A stretch of 64,000 bases of DNA from Ruminococcaceae bacterium UBA1236 (GCA_002309055.1 DBWO01000051.1:41255-105254); one strand, 5' to 3'; counted from the stretch's first letter, positions 1 to 9,746 are shown. Program-made: numbers and translations. Notes: generated by a model from the letters alone, not told the origin.

Positions 1-2042
1 CTGAAGCCTCTTGAAGCAAGCGTGCTCTTGGCTGCATCCATTGTCATACCGGTTACATCCGGCAATACCGCGCTTGAGGCAGAAGAATAAGCATATCCGT
101 CATTTGAAATTGTGGCGGGATTCTTTGTGAAGTCAACCGTGCAGTGATAGTATTCGCTGTTGCTGATATAAACCTTGACAGAGGCGGCGGCATCTGAGCC
201 TGTGACGGAGAAAGTGTAATCGCTGCCGTCCATCATAAGGGATTTGCTCGCTACGCTCTCGTTGTTGACATAAACGTCAAAACTCTGTCTTGTGCCGCTG
301 TTGGGTAGGTGGATCTTTATATTTGCCGTCATTACCTCAGGCACACCGCTGCTCACAACAACAACAATTCTTGTGCCCTCCATAACCTTGTCGCCCTCTT
401 CGGGATTCTGAAAGAGGATTTCGCCCTTAGGCTTGTCACTGGCTCTCTCTTCGTAAGTGGTATCAATGGCAAGCTTCATGCTTTCAAGCTTTTCTTTTGC
501 CATATTGTAATCCCAACCGATAACACTGGGCACTTCAATGAGGTCCTCATCGCTCGCGTAGTAAAGAATAACCGTGGAGCCGGGCTCCGCTTCTGTGCCG
601 GCGGCGGGGTTGGTTTTGATAACCGTGCCGTATTCGATTGTGGCGCTGACCGTGGGCAGGAGACTCACCTTGAAGCCTTTGTTTTCAAGCATTGTCTGCG
701 CCGCCTCCCACATCTTGCCGCTCACATCCGGGATGGCAATTGGCTCGCTGTTATTGACAACATAGAGGATAATCGTTTTTGAGGAAGCGTCCATTTTTCT
801 GTTCGCAGGAGGATCCTGGTCAAAGACCATGCCGTCGTTGAGAAGGCTGTTCGTCTCATAGACAATGTCGAAGGTTAAGGATGAGTAATCGCGGTTATCC
901 TTAATTTCGGTTTCATAATCCATGCCCACAAAATTCGGTACAACTTTCGCCTCTTTGGCGAATACATCTGTGAAGAAATACAGGCCGGCAAAAACAACGA
1001 GGCCCACAACGAGAAGACCGAGCAGGACTCCTACTATTATGAAGCCCGCCTTACCTCCCTTCCTCCCATCTTCGTCGTTTTCGTCGCCGTCATCCGCGGG
1101 AGTATTAGTCCTGACCGGGGGAGCGGGTGTATTAACGGGAGTCTGTGAGGGCGTTTTGGTGGCAAATCTGGTGGGGTCTGAATCCACAAAGTAATCCTGC
1201 CTGAATTTTATATTGGGATTTCTCTTGAACTCCTCAATGTCAAGCAGCATCTCGGAAGCCGTCTGATATCTTTGCTTTGTGTCCTTTTCCATGGCTCTCT
1301 TGACTATCTGCTCGAGGCCTACCGGAATGTTGGGATTAATTTCCCTGATGCTCTTCGCGTCACTCTGCAGCTGCATAAGGGCAACGGAAACGCTGTTGTC
1401 GGAAACAAACGGGAGCTTGCCCGTGAGCATCTCATACATAACAACGCCGACGGAGTAAATATCCGTTCTCTCGTCAATGGAGTTGCCTCTCGCCTGCTCG
1501 GGGCTTATGTAGTGCACGGAGCCGATGGCTGAGTCAGTCATGGTCTTGGTGTCGCTGTAGCTGAATCGGGCGATGCCGAAGTCCGTAACCTTGATATCAC
1601 CGTTTGACAGAAGGAGAATATTCTGGGGCTTTATATCCCTGTGGATAATGCCCTTGTCGTGAGCGTGCTGAAGCGCTCTTAAAATCTGAGTGGTGAAATG
1701 GATGGTTTCCTTAATGCCGAGGCGGCCCTGCTGCTCAATATATTCCTTGAGCGTAATGCCCTCGACATATTCCATTACTATATACTGAAGCCTGTCGCCG
1801 TAGTTAACATTATAAACTTTCACAATATTGGGATGTGAAAGCAGGGAAATGGCTTTTGACTCATTTTTGAATCTGCGGCGGAACTCCTCGTTTGCGAGAA
1901 ACTCATCCTTGAGTATTTTAACGGAAACGATACGGTCATCAATATTATCGTAAGCCTTATAAACAACCGCCATACCGCCTACGCCGATAACCTCCTGAAT
2001 TTCGTAACGGCCGTCAAGCCTTTTACCGGTATAGTTATCCAT
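1..2042 (-). CDS. prkC: PASTA-domain Ser/Thr protein kinase (PrkC/Stk), 3' end cut by window edge
   Basis: Transmembrane eukaryotic-type kinase that senses muropeptides/lipid II and phosphorylates cell-wall and division proteins. Translating the minus strand from ATG 2042 (AGGAGG just upstream) gives a kinase domain with IHRDIKPQN (catalytic Asp about residue 136) and the DFG Asp at about 154. One membrane helix follows at about 335-357. Outside it are PASTA repeats starting VPNFVG (about 365), IPDVSG (about 435) and VPSVIG (about 500). A non-PASTA segment of roughly 90 residues then precedes a fourth PASTA start (LPDVTG, about 664), which runs off the window. It lies 15 bp after prpC, the usual kinase/phosphatase pairing. 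The kinase assignment is secure. Total PASTA number cannot be known here because the gene is truncated. Confidence 0.96.
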   Translation of the reverse strand, partial: MDNYTGKRLDGRYEIQEVIGVGGMAVVYKAYDNIDDRIVSVKILKDEFLANEEFRRRFKNESKAISLLSHPNIVKVYNVNYGDRLQYIVMEYVEGITLKEYIEQQGRLGIKETIHFTTQILRALQHAHDKGIIHRDIKPQNILLLSNGDIKVTDFGIARFSYSDTKTMTDSAIGSVHYISPEQARGNSIDERTDIYSVGVVMYEMLTGKLPFVSDNSVSVALMQLQSDAKSIREINPNIPVGLEQIVKRAMEKDTKQRYQTASEMLLDIEEFKRNPNIKFRQDYFVDSDPTRFATKTPSQTPVNTPAPPVRTNTPADDGDENDEDGRKGGKAGFIIVGVLLGLLVVGLVVFAGLYFFTDVFAKEAKVVPNFVGMDYETEIKDNRDYSSLTFDIVYETNSLLNDGMVFDQDPPANRKMDASSKTIILYVVNNSEPIAIPDVSGKMWEAAQTMLENKGFKVSLLPTVSATIEYGTVIKTNPAAGTEAEPGSTVILYYASDEDLIEVPSVIGWDYNMAKEKLESMKLAIDTTYEERASDKPKGEILFQNPEEGDKVMEGTRIVVVVSSGVPEVMTANIKIHLPNSGTRQSFDVYVNNESVASKSLMMDGSDYTFSVTGSDAAASVKVYISNSEYYHCTVDFTKNPATISNDGYAYSSASSAVLPDVTGMTMDAAKSTLASRGF

Positions 2043-2057
2043 ATCCGTTCCTCCTTA

Positions 2058-2789
2058 TCAGACTTCAACGGCAACAGCGGTGATATTGTCGCCGCCGCCG
2101 TTTTCAATTGCTTTGTTTACGAGATTTGACACATACTCCTCAAGCGGACATCCCGCCGCGCCCTGCGCGAGGTCGTTGATTGTGGCGTAATTCGTAAGGC
2201 CGTCGGTACACAGCAGAATTATATTGCCCGCCTCAACATCCTCCTGGCAGAAGTCGGTGCGCACCTCGGAGTCAACCCCGACCGCGCGGGTGATTAGATG
2301 CTTCTTGGGATGGTCTGCCGCCTGTGCCGCGGTAATCGTGCCGTCCTCTACCATTCTCTGCACAACCGAGTGGTCGCGCGTGAGCTGCATTATGCTGCCC
2401 GGAGGGCTGATGAGATATGCCCTGCTGTCGCCCGCGTGAGCGATATAGACATAACTCTTGGTGACGACCGCCGCGACAACGGTGGTGCCCATTCCCTCAT
2501 ATTTTTCATCCGAGAGGGAAAGATTGTAAATGTGCCTGTTGGCGTATTCGATTGCGGAGGTAAGAAGCGATTTGAGAGACAAATCACTGATACCGTCGTA
2601 GTAGCCCTGAGTAAGGCGCTCGCGCACGATGCTCGCGCACTCGCGTGAGGCCACGGCTCCTTCCGCCGCGCCGCCCATGCCGTCACAAACGATGGCATAG
2701 CAGACTCCCGGCATTATTTCTCCGAAAGAATATGAATCCTGATTGTTTTCTCTTTGCGTACCTATATCTGTTTTTGCTGCAAGGAGCAT
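2058..2789 (-). CDS. prpC: PP2C-family Ser/Thr protein phosphatase (PrpC/Stp)
   Basis: Mn2+/Mg2+-dependent phosphatase that reverses phosphorylation by the PASTA kinase encoded next. At 243 residues it has the normal length for bacterial one-domain PP2C. Metal-binding motifs are visible in order: CDGMGGAAEG (about 36-45), HAGDSRAYL (about 117) and LLCTDGLTNY (about 193). There is no membrane segment, so it is cytosolic. The ATG overlaps the rlmN stop by one base (TGATG) and has a strong GGAGAGGGGG ribosome site, which implies translational coupling. The rlmN-prpC-prkC order is typical of Firmicutes. Confidence 0.96.
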   Translation of the reverse strand: MLLAAKTDIGTQRENNQDSYSFGEIMPGVCYAIVCDGMGGAAEGAVASRECASIVRERLTQGYYDGISDLSLKSLLTSAIEYANRHIYNLSLSDEKYEGMGTTVVAAVVTKSYVYIAHAGDSRAYLISPPGSIMQLTRDHSVVQRMVEDGTITAAQAADHPKKHLITRAVGVDSEVRTDFCQEDVEAGNIILLCTDGLTNYATINDLAQGAAGCPLEEYVSNLVNKAIENGGGDNITAVAVEV

Positions 2790-3823
2790 CAGAATCCCCC
2801 CCTCTCCTTGTTTTCTTTTAATCTTAACTGGCCGCAGGAAGCGTCAATGTCGGAGCCGAGGCGGCGCCTGACCGTGGTGCTTATTCCTTTGTCCGCCAGT
2901 ATCGCCGAAAAAGCGCTTATCCTCGCCGGTGAGCTCGGCTTAAACGGACTTTCCGCCACCTCGTTAATCGGAATAAGATTAACGTGGCAGAGCATTCCCT
3001 TCAGCTTTGAGGCAAGCTCACGGGCGTTTTCGTCACTGTCGTTGACGCCTCTCATCATTGAGTATTCAAACGAGATGCGCCTTGAGGTGACAGAAGCGTA
3101 TTCGCGGCATATATCAAGAAGCTCGTCAACACCGTATGTTTTGTTCACGGGCATTATTTTATTTCTGATTTCGTCATTCGGGGCGTGAAGTGAAATCGAA
3201 AGGGTGAGCTGCAGATGTTTATCCATAAGCTCTTTTATGCGCGGCACTATTCCGCAGGTTGAAAGAGAGATATTTCTCATCGAAAGGTTTATGCCTTTTT
3301 CATCCGTAACAAGCGAAATAAAACGCATAACATTTTCAAAGTTATCCATCGGCTCACCCATGCCCATAAGGACAATATGCGAAACTCTTTCTCCAGTATG
3401 CCTCTGAGCGTTATAGACCTGTGAGAGAATTTCACCGGCTGTAAGACTTCTTTTGAAGCCTCCGAGGGTTGAAGCGCAGAAGGCGCAGCCCATTTTACAG
3501 CCGACCTGCGATGAAACACAGACAGTGTAGCCGTATTTGTATTTCATCAGCACGCTCTCGACGTAGTCTCCGTCGGGCAGGGAGTAAAGGAATTTGACCG
3601 TGCCGTCGGAAGCAGTAAATACCTTTTCCGGCACACAGGCCCTTACCGGGAATTCTTCCGCGAGCCTTGCCCTTAAATCCTTGGGCAGGTTTGTCATTTC
3701 GTCATAACCCGAAGCAAGGTGCTTATGGAGCCATTCATAAACCTGTTTTGCCCTGAAGGTCTGTATTGAATTTTCCCTGAAAGCCGCTGTCATCTCCTCG
3801 AGCGACATTGAAAGAATATCCAT
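2789..3823 (-). CDS. rlmN: Dual-specificity 23S rRNA/tRNA adenine C2-methyltransferase RlmN
   Basis: Radical-SAM methyltransferase making 2-methyladenosine at 23S rRNA A2503 and tRNA A37. The 344-residue product has the CxxxCxxC iron-sulfur motif in SSQVGCKMGCAFC, the GEPMDNFENV SAM-binding segment and the conserved late Cys in the C-terminal part (IDASCGQLR). The start ATG at 3823 is chosen over an upstream in-frame codon at 3850 because GGAGGG lies 4-9 bases upstream of it and the longer start would extend into rsmB. It is coupled with rsmB upstream and prpC downstream. Confidence 0.96.
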   Translation of the reverse strand: MDILSMSLEEMTAAFRENSIQTFRAKQVYEWLHKHLASGYDEMTNLPKDLRARLAEEFPVRACVPEKVFTASDGTVKFLYSLPDGDYVESVLMKYKYGYTVCVSSQVGCKMGCAFCASTLGGFKRSLTAGEILSQVYNAQRHTGERVSHIVLMGMGEPMDNFENVMRFISLVTDEKGINLSMRNISLSTCGIVPRIKELMDKHLQLTLSISLHAPNDEIRNKIMPVNKTYGVDELLDICREYASVTSRRISFEYSMMRGVNDSDENARELASKLKGMLCHVNLIPINEVAESPFKPSSPARISAFSAILADKGISTTVRRRLGSDIDASCGQLRLKENKERGGF

Positions 3824-3836
3824 TTTCCCTCCGGAA

Positions 3837-5159
3837 TCAGTTCTTTTCAAACACGGCTATGAAGAAACCGTCGGTGCCGTGTATATGAGGCATGAGTGTA
3901 AGATATTTATAATCCGGAATGTGCCTGTGCACATCGGGCAGAAAATCCACCGTCCTGAAATCCGGGTGCTCCGCAAGGAATCTGTCACAGACATCCTCGT
4001 TTTCGGCGGGGTTGAGGGTGCAGGTTGAGTAAACCAGGCGGCCGCCGTCTTTGAGGTATCTCGCGGAGTTGTTGAGTATGGCGTATTGCACGGGAGGCAG
4101 TGTGGAAACATCATCGGGCGTCCTGTACCTGATTTCGGGCTTGCGCCTTATTACGCCGAGACCCGAGCAGGGCACATCGCAAAGGATTCTGTCCGCGGTG
4201 CCGAAGTTTTCGTTATATACCGTGCCGTCCGAAATGGTGGCGTTTATTATTGTGATGCCGAGTTTTTCGGCGCCTTTTCTTATGAGGTCAACTCTTGACT
4301 GATAAATGTCAAACGCCTTTATCTCGCCCTCGTTGCCCATAATCTCGGCGGCGGTGAACGCTTTGCCTCCGGGAGATGAGCACATATCAAAAACAGTTTC
4401 GCCCGCTTTCGGATCAAGCGCCTCACAGCAAAGACGCGAGGCCATATCCTGGGCATGAAAATAACCTGCCTGATAAGCCATAAGGCCGTCCACCGAGCCG
4501 GTGTTGCCGAGAATGAGGATATTGTCCATGCCCTCAATCTTTTCCGATACAACGCCGTCCGCGGCAAGCTTCCAAATAAGGTCGTCTGCCGTGATTTTAA
4601 GGTTGTTCACTCTCACGGTCAGGGGCGGTGCCTCAAGCGCTTTTTCGGCAACGGCAACGGCATTGTCAAAGCCGTAGGAGTCAATCCATAATTCTATGAG
4701 CCACTCGGGGCAGGAGTATTTGATTGAAAGATATTTCGGGGACCTTTCGTCCTCGTCGGGGTATTGCACTCCGTTATCGGCAACGCGCCTTAAAACCGCG
4801 TTGACAACGGAAGCGGCAAAAGCGGATTTATTGACCTTGGCAAGCTGTACGCTCTCGCTCACCGCCGCGTGGGAGGGCACCTTATCCATGAAAAGAATCT
4901 GGTAAGCTCCCATTCTGAGTATGGTGTGAAGCTCGGGTTTCAGCTTTTTAAGGGGCTGATTGAGGTATAAGCTGAGATTGAAATCAATCAGTATAAGCCG
5001 GTCAAGCGTGCCGTAAATGAGATTCGTGACAAAAGCCCTGTCCCTGTCGGACAAATCCGGGTTGTCTTTTATCGCGCTGTCAACAACGAGGTTTGAATAA
5101 GCGCCGTCCTTCTGTATTTTCAAAAGGGCTTCAAACGCCGTCTGTCTGGCTGTTTTCAT
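3837..5159 (-). CDS. rsmB: 16S rRNA m5C967 methyltransferase RsmB
   Basis: SAM-dependent cytosine-C5 methyltransferase of 16S rRNA. The N-terminal 140 residues match the NusB-like RNA-binding domain (ARQTAFEALLKIQKDGAYSN). The C-terminal Rossmann domain shows FDMCSSPGGKAF (SAM loop), the DVPCSGLGVIRRKPE catalytic motif with the PC cysteine, and YSTCTLNPAEN with the second cysteine. Its 440 residues are typical. ATG 5159 has AAGGAG at a good distance. It sits 10 bp after the zinc-protease gene in the translation/ribosome-modification series. Confidence 0.97.
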   Translation of the reverse strand: MKTARQTAFEALLKIQKDGAYSNLVVDSAIKDNPDLSDRDRAFVTNLIYGTLDRLILIDFNLSLYLNQPLKKLKPELHTILRMGAYQILFMDKVPSHAAVSESVQLAKVNKSAFAASVVNAVLRRVADNGVQYPDEDERSPKYLSIKYSCPEWLIELWIDSYGFDNAVAVAEKALEAPPLTVRVNNLKITADDLIWKLAADGVVSEKIEGMDNILILGNTGSVDGLMAYQAGYFHAQDMASRLCCEALDPKAGETVFDMCSSPGGKAFTAAEIMGNEGEIKAFDIYQSRVDLIRKGAEKLGITIINATISDGTVYNENFGTADRILCDVPCSGLGVIRRKPEIRYRTPDDVSTLPPVQYAILNNSARYLKDGGRLVYSTCTLNPAENEDVCDRFLAEHPDFRTVDFLPDVHRHIPDYKYLTLMPHIHGTDGFFIAVFEKN

Positions 5160-5169
5160 CGGTTACTCC

Positions 5170-5862
5170 TTAATTTCTCTTTGTGAAACGCAGGAAGAAT
5201 CTGAGCAGGTTCGCAAGGGTTACGAGCATTGAAGCGACGTAGGTCATTGCCGCTGACGTAAGCACCTTTTTGGCGCCCGAGTATTCTTCGCCGTACAGCA
5301 GGCTGTTTTCTTCAATCACCTTCAGAGCGCGTCTGCTTGCGTTAAACTCGACGGGCAGTGTAACAAGGTGAAAAACGAGCACTGCGGAATAAAGGATGAG
5401 TCCGGCATAAATAAGCGGCTCAAAGGAAAGAAAAATGCCGATAATTGCGAGAGGTATGCCGAGCATCGAGCCGATGTTGCAAATAGGTACGATGGAATTT
5501 CTGACCTTTATGGGGCCGTAATCCTCCGCGTGCTGGGCGGCGTGACCCGCTTCATGGCAGGCGATGCCGACCGCCGCGACCGAGGTTGAATTGTAAACTC
5601 CCTCCGAGAGACTGATAACTTTATTCTTCGGGTTGAAATTATCGGTAAGCGAGCCGGTTATCGGCTGAATCATAACATCGTTAATGCCGTAATAACTCAG
5701 CACCGCCTGCGCCGCCTGGGCGCCGGTCATACCCCTTGTGTTGGGCACTCCGCTGTATTTTTTGTAAGTTGACTTTACCTTTACCTGGGCAATCAAAGCG
5801 AGGATGACTGCCGGCAGCACAAGAAGGATGTAATAAATATCTATTCCATAGAAGCCGTACAT
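5170..5862 (-). CDS. Membrane zinc metallopeptidase, YugP family
   Basis: Integral-membrane protease-like protein of the neutral zinc metallopeptidase (YugP) family; substrates are not established. The 230 residues begin with a membrane helix (IYYILLVLPAVILALIAQ), followed by the family hallmark RGMTGAQAA and the zinc site HEAGHAAQHAEDY. Two or three hydrophobic helices follow (SMLGIPLAIIGIFLSF; LIYAGLILYSAVLVFHLVTLPVEFNASRRAL). GGAGGTG precedes the ATG. In many Clostridia this family lies between fmt and rsmB, exactly as here, which suggests a cell-envelope or translation-quality housekeeping role; that role is inferred. Confidence 0.9.
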   Translation of the reverse strand: MYGFYGIDIYYILLVLPAVILALIAQVKVKSTYKKYSGVPNTRGMTGAQAAQAVLSYYGINDVMIQPITGSLTDNFNPKNKVISLSEGVYNSTSVAAVGIACHEAGHAAQHAEDYGPIKVRNSIVPICNIGSMLGIPLAIIGIFLSFEPLIYAGLILYSAVLVFHLVTLPVEFNASRRALKVIEENSLLYGEEYSGAKKVLTSAAMTYVASMLVTLANLLRFFLRFTKRN

Positions 5863-5864
5863 AG

Positions 5865-6800
5865 TTACACCTCCGTTATATCAAATCTGTCGAGTGTAAC
5901 GGGGTTACCCCTGAGGTAATCTCCCGCAGGCATAGCTTTTTTGTTTTCCGCCTGCAAAACTTTTATTTCAACACATCTGCCGTCACCGCAGCAAACGGAA
6001 AGACGGCCGTTTTTATCTGTTATTTCACCGGGAAAACTCCCCTTTTCGTGTGTGAGAGAGGTTTCGTGAATCTTGAAAACCTTTCCGCCGAGCTTTGCCG
6101 TGGCACAGGGCCAGCCGTAAAGACCTCTGACCTTGTTGTGAACCTCCTGCGCGCTGTCGCGCCAGTCGATGGGAGAAAGCTCCTTTGTGAGCATCTGCGC
6201 GTAAAAGGATTCGCCCTCTCCCTGCTTTACGGGTTTAAGCTCACCTTTAACGAGCGCTTCTATTGTTTCCTGCATAACATCCGCGCCGAGCGACGAAAGC
6301 TTGTCGTGAAGCTCCTGCGCATTCATATCGGGCGTGATTTCTACCTTCTTGCTGATAAGCATATCGCCCGTGTCGAGCCCCTCGTCCATCTGCATTGAGG
6401 TAACTCCCGTTTCGGTGAGACCTCTTAGGATTGCCCACTGAATCGGAGCGGCGCCTCTTAAATCGGGCAGAAGGGAGGCGTGAATATTGATGCAGCCGTA
6501 TTTCGGGTATTCAAGGATTTCCTTCGGCAGGATTTTGCCGTAGGCAACAACTATCGCAAGGTCCGGGTTTGCCTCTTTAAGCATTTCAAGGGCTGTGCCG
6601 TCGCGCATTTTTACCGGCTGATAAACCGGCACTCCGCGCTCCGCGGCGAGCACCTTTACGGGAGGAGGCGTGAGCACGCCGTGCCTTCCCTTGGGCTTAT
6701 CGGGCTGAGTGAAAACTCCCGTTACCTCGCACCCCATATCAAAAAGTCTCTGAAGACAGGGGACGGAAAAATCCGGAGTCCCCATAAAAACAATTCTCAT
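5865..6800 (-). CDS. fmt: Methionyl-tRNA formyltransferase
   Basis: Formylates initiator Met-tRNA using 10-formyl-THF. The 311-residue product starts MRIVFMGTPDFSVPCL, the canonical Fmt N-terminus, and carries the formyl-transfer motif INIHASLLPDLRGAAPI (Asn, His) and TGVTSMQMDEGLDTGDML (catalytic Asp). The C-terminal OB-fold tRNA-binding domain follows. ATG 6800 is chosen because a longer reading from 6842 would overlap most of the spacing to def and adds residues absent from the family. It lies 4 bp after def and works with it: Fmt adds and Def removes the formyl group. Confidence 0.97.
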   Translation of the reverse strand: MRIVFMGTPDFSVPCLQRLFDMGCEVTGVFTQPDKPKGRHGVLTPPPVKVLAAERGVPVYQPVKMRDGTALEMLKEANPDLAIVVAYGKILPKEILEYPKYGCINIHASLLPDLRGAAPIQWAILRGLTETGVTSMQMDEGLDTGDMLISKKVEITPDMNAQELHDKLSSLGADVMQETIEALVKGELKPVKQGEGESFYAQMLTKELSPIDWRDSAQEVHNKVRGLYGWPCATAKLGGKVFKIHETSLTHEKGSFPGEITDKNGRLSVCCGDGRCVEIKVLQAENKKAMPAGDYLRGNPVTLDRFDITEV

Positions 6801-6804
6801 TTTC

Positions 6805-7296
6805 TCACCCGTTTTTCTCTGCCGTTTCGTTAAGCTCTTCAATGCCGGGCTTCACGAGCCTGTCGGTGAAAAGGATGCCGTCAAGGTGATCAATCTCATG
6901 GCAGAAGCATCTTGCCTTGAGGCCCGTGCCTTTGAATACGCACCAGTTGCCGTTTCTGTCCTGCGCCTTGACTTTAACCTCAGCAGGCCTTTTTGTAACA
7001 CCGTTCTGACCGGGCAGGGAGAGGCAGCCTTCCGTTTCGCACTGCTCACCCTCGGTGCCGGTTATCTCGGGGTTTATAAGCTCGAGGTAGCCGGTTTTAT
7101 CCTCGCTGCAGTCAAGGACCACAACGCGGCGCAAAACGCCTACCTGCACAGCGGCAAGGCCGACGCCGTTTGCGAGATACATAGTCTCTCTCATATCGTC
7201 GAGCAAAGTCCACAGTCTTTCATCGAATTTTTCCACGGGGCGGGATTTTTTTCTGAGTATAGGGTCGCCCACCTCAACTATTTTTCTGATTGCCAT
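6805..7296 (-). CDS. def: Peptide deformylase
   Basis: Fe2+/Zn2+ enzyme removing the N-formyl group from nascent proteins. The 163 residues carry the three motifs in order: GVGLAAVQVG (GΦGΦAAxQ), EGCLSLPGQ (metal-ligand Cys) and CHEIDHLDGILFTDR (HExDH). ATG 7296 has GAGGTG seven bases upstream. A GTG/ATG further upstream at 7308 would lie inside priA and is less likely. It is placed between priA and fmt in the usual order. Confidence 0.97.
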   Translation of the reverse strand: MAIRKIVEVGDPILRKKSRPVEKFDERLWTLLDDMRETMYLANGVGLAAVQVGVLRRVVVLDCSEDKTGYLELINPEITGTEGEQCETEGCLSLPGQNGVTKRPAEVKVKAQDRNGNWCVFKGTGLKARCFCHEIDHLDGILFTDRLVKPGIEELNETAEKNG

Positions 7297-7304
7297 TTTG
7301 CACC

Positions 7305-9746
7305 TCACAGCACGGTATCGGGGTTTATGTCGGCATAAACAGTGACCTGCCTATACCGTTTGTCCGTTGCCGTCTCTTTAAGTATTCCGGAAATCATCTG
7401 CCTGAATCTTGCCGTGCTCAGGCATTTGATAATGATTCTGTATCTGAATTTTCCGCCCATTTTCGCGACCCTCGCGGGCACCGGGCGTAAAACGATTATT
7501 TTTTCGCCTTTGTATTCCTCCGCTGTTCTGCGCGAGAGGAGCTCTGTTATTCCTTCGCACGCGCCTCTTACCGCGCTCTCGTCCTCGCCTGTTATGCCGA
7601 AAACGCACAGGTCGCAGAAAGGCGGATATTTCATTGCTTTGCGGATTTTGATTTCCGTGCGGAAGAATCTGTCATAATCCTGCTGGGAAGCGAGGCGGAT
7701 TATGTCATTTTCGGGGGTGAGAGTCTGCACGAGGGCAATACCCTTGCTGTCTCCCCTGCCGCTTCTGCCCACAACCTGGGTGAGAAGCGAAAACGCTTTT
7801 TCGAGCGACCTGAAGTCATCGTTATAAAGCTGCTGGTCTATTGATATGACACCAACGAGGGTAACATTCGGAAAATCGAGGCCCTTCGCAACCATCTGGG
7901 TGCCCATCAGAATATCATATTCACCGCGCTCAAACGCTCCGAGAAGCTTTTCGTGAGAGTCCTTGGCGGTGGTGGTGTCCGCGTCCATACGGAGAATTTT
8001 CGCGTCCGGGAAGAGATTTGCAAGCTCATCCTGGATTTTCTGAGTGCCGAAACCGGCGTACCTTATATTGCTTTCGCCGCACTCGGGGCATTCTTTGGTA
8101 AACGGCTGAGAGTAGCCGCAGTAATGGCACATGAGGCGGTTATTCGCCGAATGATAAGTGAGAGAAATGCTGCAATTGGGGCAGTCTATGACCTTTGAGC
8201 ACGAGTCGCACACGGCAAAAGTGTTATAGCCCCTGCGGTTAATGAGCAGTATGGTCTGCCTGTGCGCGTCAACCGCCGCTCTTATCGCCTCATAAAGCTC
8301 CCTGCTGATTTCACTGCAGGAGGGCATTTTTTCGCACGTGCGCATATCGACGGTCTTAACCTCGGGCATATCGGCCGAGCCGTATCTGCCCGTCAGAGTG
8401 CAGAGTCCGTAATTGCCTTTGAGCGCCGAGGCATAGCTTTCAACCTTCGGCGTTGCCGACGCGAGCAAAAGAAGGCACTTGTTGTATGCCGCGCGGAATT
8501 TGGCAACATCCGCGGCGTCATAACGTGGAGTCTGCTCGGATTTATATGTGTGCTCCTGCTCCTCGTCGATGATGATGAGACCGAGATTGTTAAACGGGGC
8601 GAATACGGCGCTTCTCGTGCCGATAACGACACGCGCCTGCCCGTTTTTAACGCGCTTCCACTGCTCGCTTCTCTCTCTCATCGAGAGGGCGGAATGGAAA
8701 ACGGCCACATCTTTTCCGTACCTTTTGCAGAATATGCTCAGCGCCTGAGGAGTGAGCCCGATTTCCGGCACAAGGAGCAGCACGCTCCTGCCCGTATCAA
8801 GCACCTCATCCATAACGCGCATATAGACGGAAGTTTTGCCGCTGCCCGTAACGCCGTAAAGCAGATATGTGCTCCTCTCACCCGAGAGGGCCTTGCCTTT
8901 AAGCTCATCGAAAGCGGCCTGCTGCTCATCTGTGAGGGTAATCGGCTTTCTTTCGCCGTCACCGTCCGTCAGAGCTGAATAAAAATCAACGGGTGTCTCA
9001 AAAAACTCCGCCGCGCCGTTTTTGACGAGGGCGTTCGCGACCGCGGGGGTATAGCCGGTGAAATAGCAAAGCTCGCTCACCGTTGCCGCGCCCGCGTCAC
9101 ACAGGACTTTCGCAACCTCTTTCTGCTTGGCGGTGAGTCTGATATCCTCCCACCCGGGCAGAAGTCTTATCATGCGGGTTGTAAGGTCGCCGAGATTCTT
9201 TACCGAATCGCTCTGTGATATTATACAGCCCTTTTTGACGAGGGTTGTAGCCGCCGCTTTATCCGCGCGCATACCGAGGTTTTTAAAGATTAGGTCCTCT
9301 CTTACGAAAGTGCCTCTGTCAACGAGAAAGTCATAAATCTCTTTCTGTGTGCCCTCGAGTTTTGAGACCGCGGATGCATCCGCGTCGGGATTCGCGGCGT
9401 AAGAATTTACGATGCGCCTTTTGAGACCCGAGGGAAGCATGGCTTTGACGCAGTCGTAGTAGGTGCAGAAGCATCTGTCCTTCATGAAGGAGGCAAGAGA
9501 AAGCATCTCATCGCTCAGAAGGGGCTCCTCATCCTCTACGTTGTCAATCTTTTTGAGGCGTTTGCCCTCACTCTCATCCGAAAGCGAGAATATGACGCCT
9601 ACCGTCCTTTTGTTGCCGGCGCCGAAGGGCACGGTGACCCTGACGCCCGGCACAGCCTTTTCCTCGAGGTCTGCGGGGACAATGTAGTCGAAAAGAGCAT
9701 CAAAGGAATAATTCGCCGCCTCAACGGCAACCTTCGCATACTTCAT
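7305..9746 (-). CDS. priA: Primosomal protein N', replication restart helicase PriA
   Basis: DEAH-type 3'-5' DNA helicase that reloads the replisome at collapsed forks. The 813 residues show an N-terminal DNA-binding domain (MKYAKVAVEAANYSFDALFDY), Walker [12 protein letters not shown], a DEEQEHTYK box in place of the usual DEEH-x-x-[ST]YK (still Walker B-like), eight cysteines in two zinc clusters (CDSCSKVIDCPNC and CHYCGYSQPFTKECPEC) and helicase motifs V/VI (GTQMVAKGLDFPNV; QVVGRSGRGDSKG). It is slightly longer than E. coli PriA because of a helical insert before the helicase core. No coaBC lies between rpoZ and priA. Confidence 0.97.
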   Translation of the reverse strand: MKYAKVAVEAANYSFDALFDYIVPADLEEKAVPGVRVTVPFGAGNKRTVGVIFSLSDESEGKRLKKIDNVEDEEPLLSDEMLSLASFMKDRCFCTYYDCVKAMLPSGLKRRIVNSYAANPDADASAVSKLEGTQKEIYDFLVDRGTFVREDLIFKNLGMRADKAAATTLVKKGCIISQSDSVKNLGDLTTRMIRLLPGWEDIRLTAKQKEVAKVLCDAGAATVSELCYFTGYTPAVANALVKNGAAEFFETPVDFYSALTDGDGERKPITLTDEQQAAFDELKGKALSGERSTYLLYGVTGSGKTSVYMRVMDEVLDTGRSVLLLVPEIGLTPQALSIFCKRYGKDVAVFHSALSMRERSEQWKRVKNGQARVVIGTRSAVFAPFNNLGLIIIDEEQEHTYKSEQTPRYDAADVAKFRAAYNKCLLLLASATPKVESYASALKGNYGLCTLTGRYGSADMPEVKTVDMRTCEKMPSCSEISRELYEAIRAAVDAHRQTILLINRRGYNTFAVCDSCSKVIDCPNCSISLTYHSANNRLMCHYCGYSQPFTKECPECGESNIRYAGFGTQKIQDELANLFPDAKILRMDADTTTAKDSHEKLLGAFERGEYDILMGTQMVAKGLDFPNVTLVGVISIDQQLYNDDFRSLEKAFSLLTQVVGRSGRGDSKGIALVQTLTPENDIIRLASQQDYDRFFRTEIKIRKAMKYPPFCDLCVFGITGEDESAVRGACEGITELLSRRTAEEYKGEKIIVLRPVPARVAKMGGKFRYRIIIKCLSTARFRQMISGILKETATDKRYRQVTVYADINPDTVL

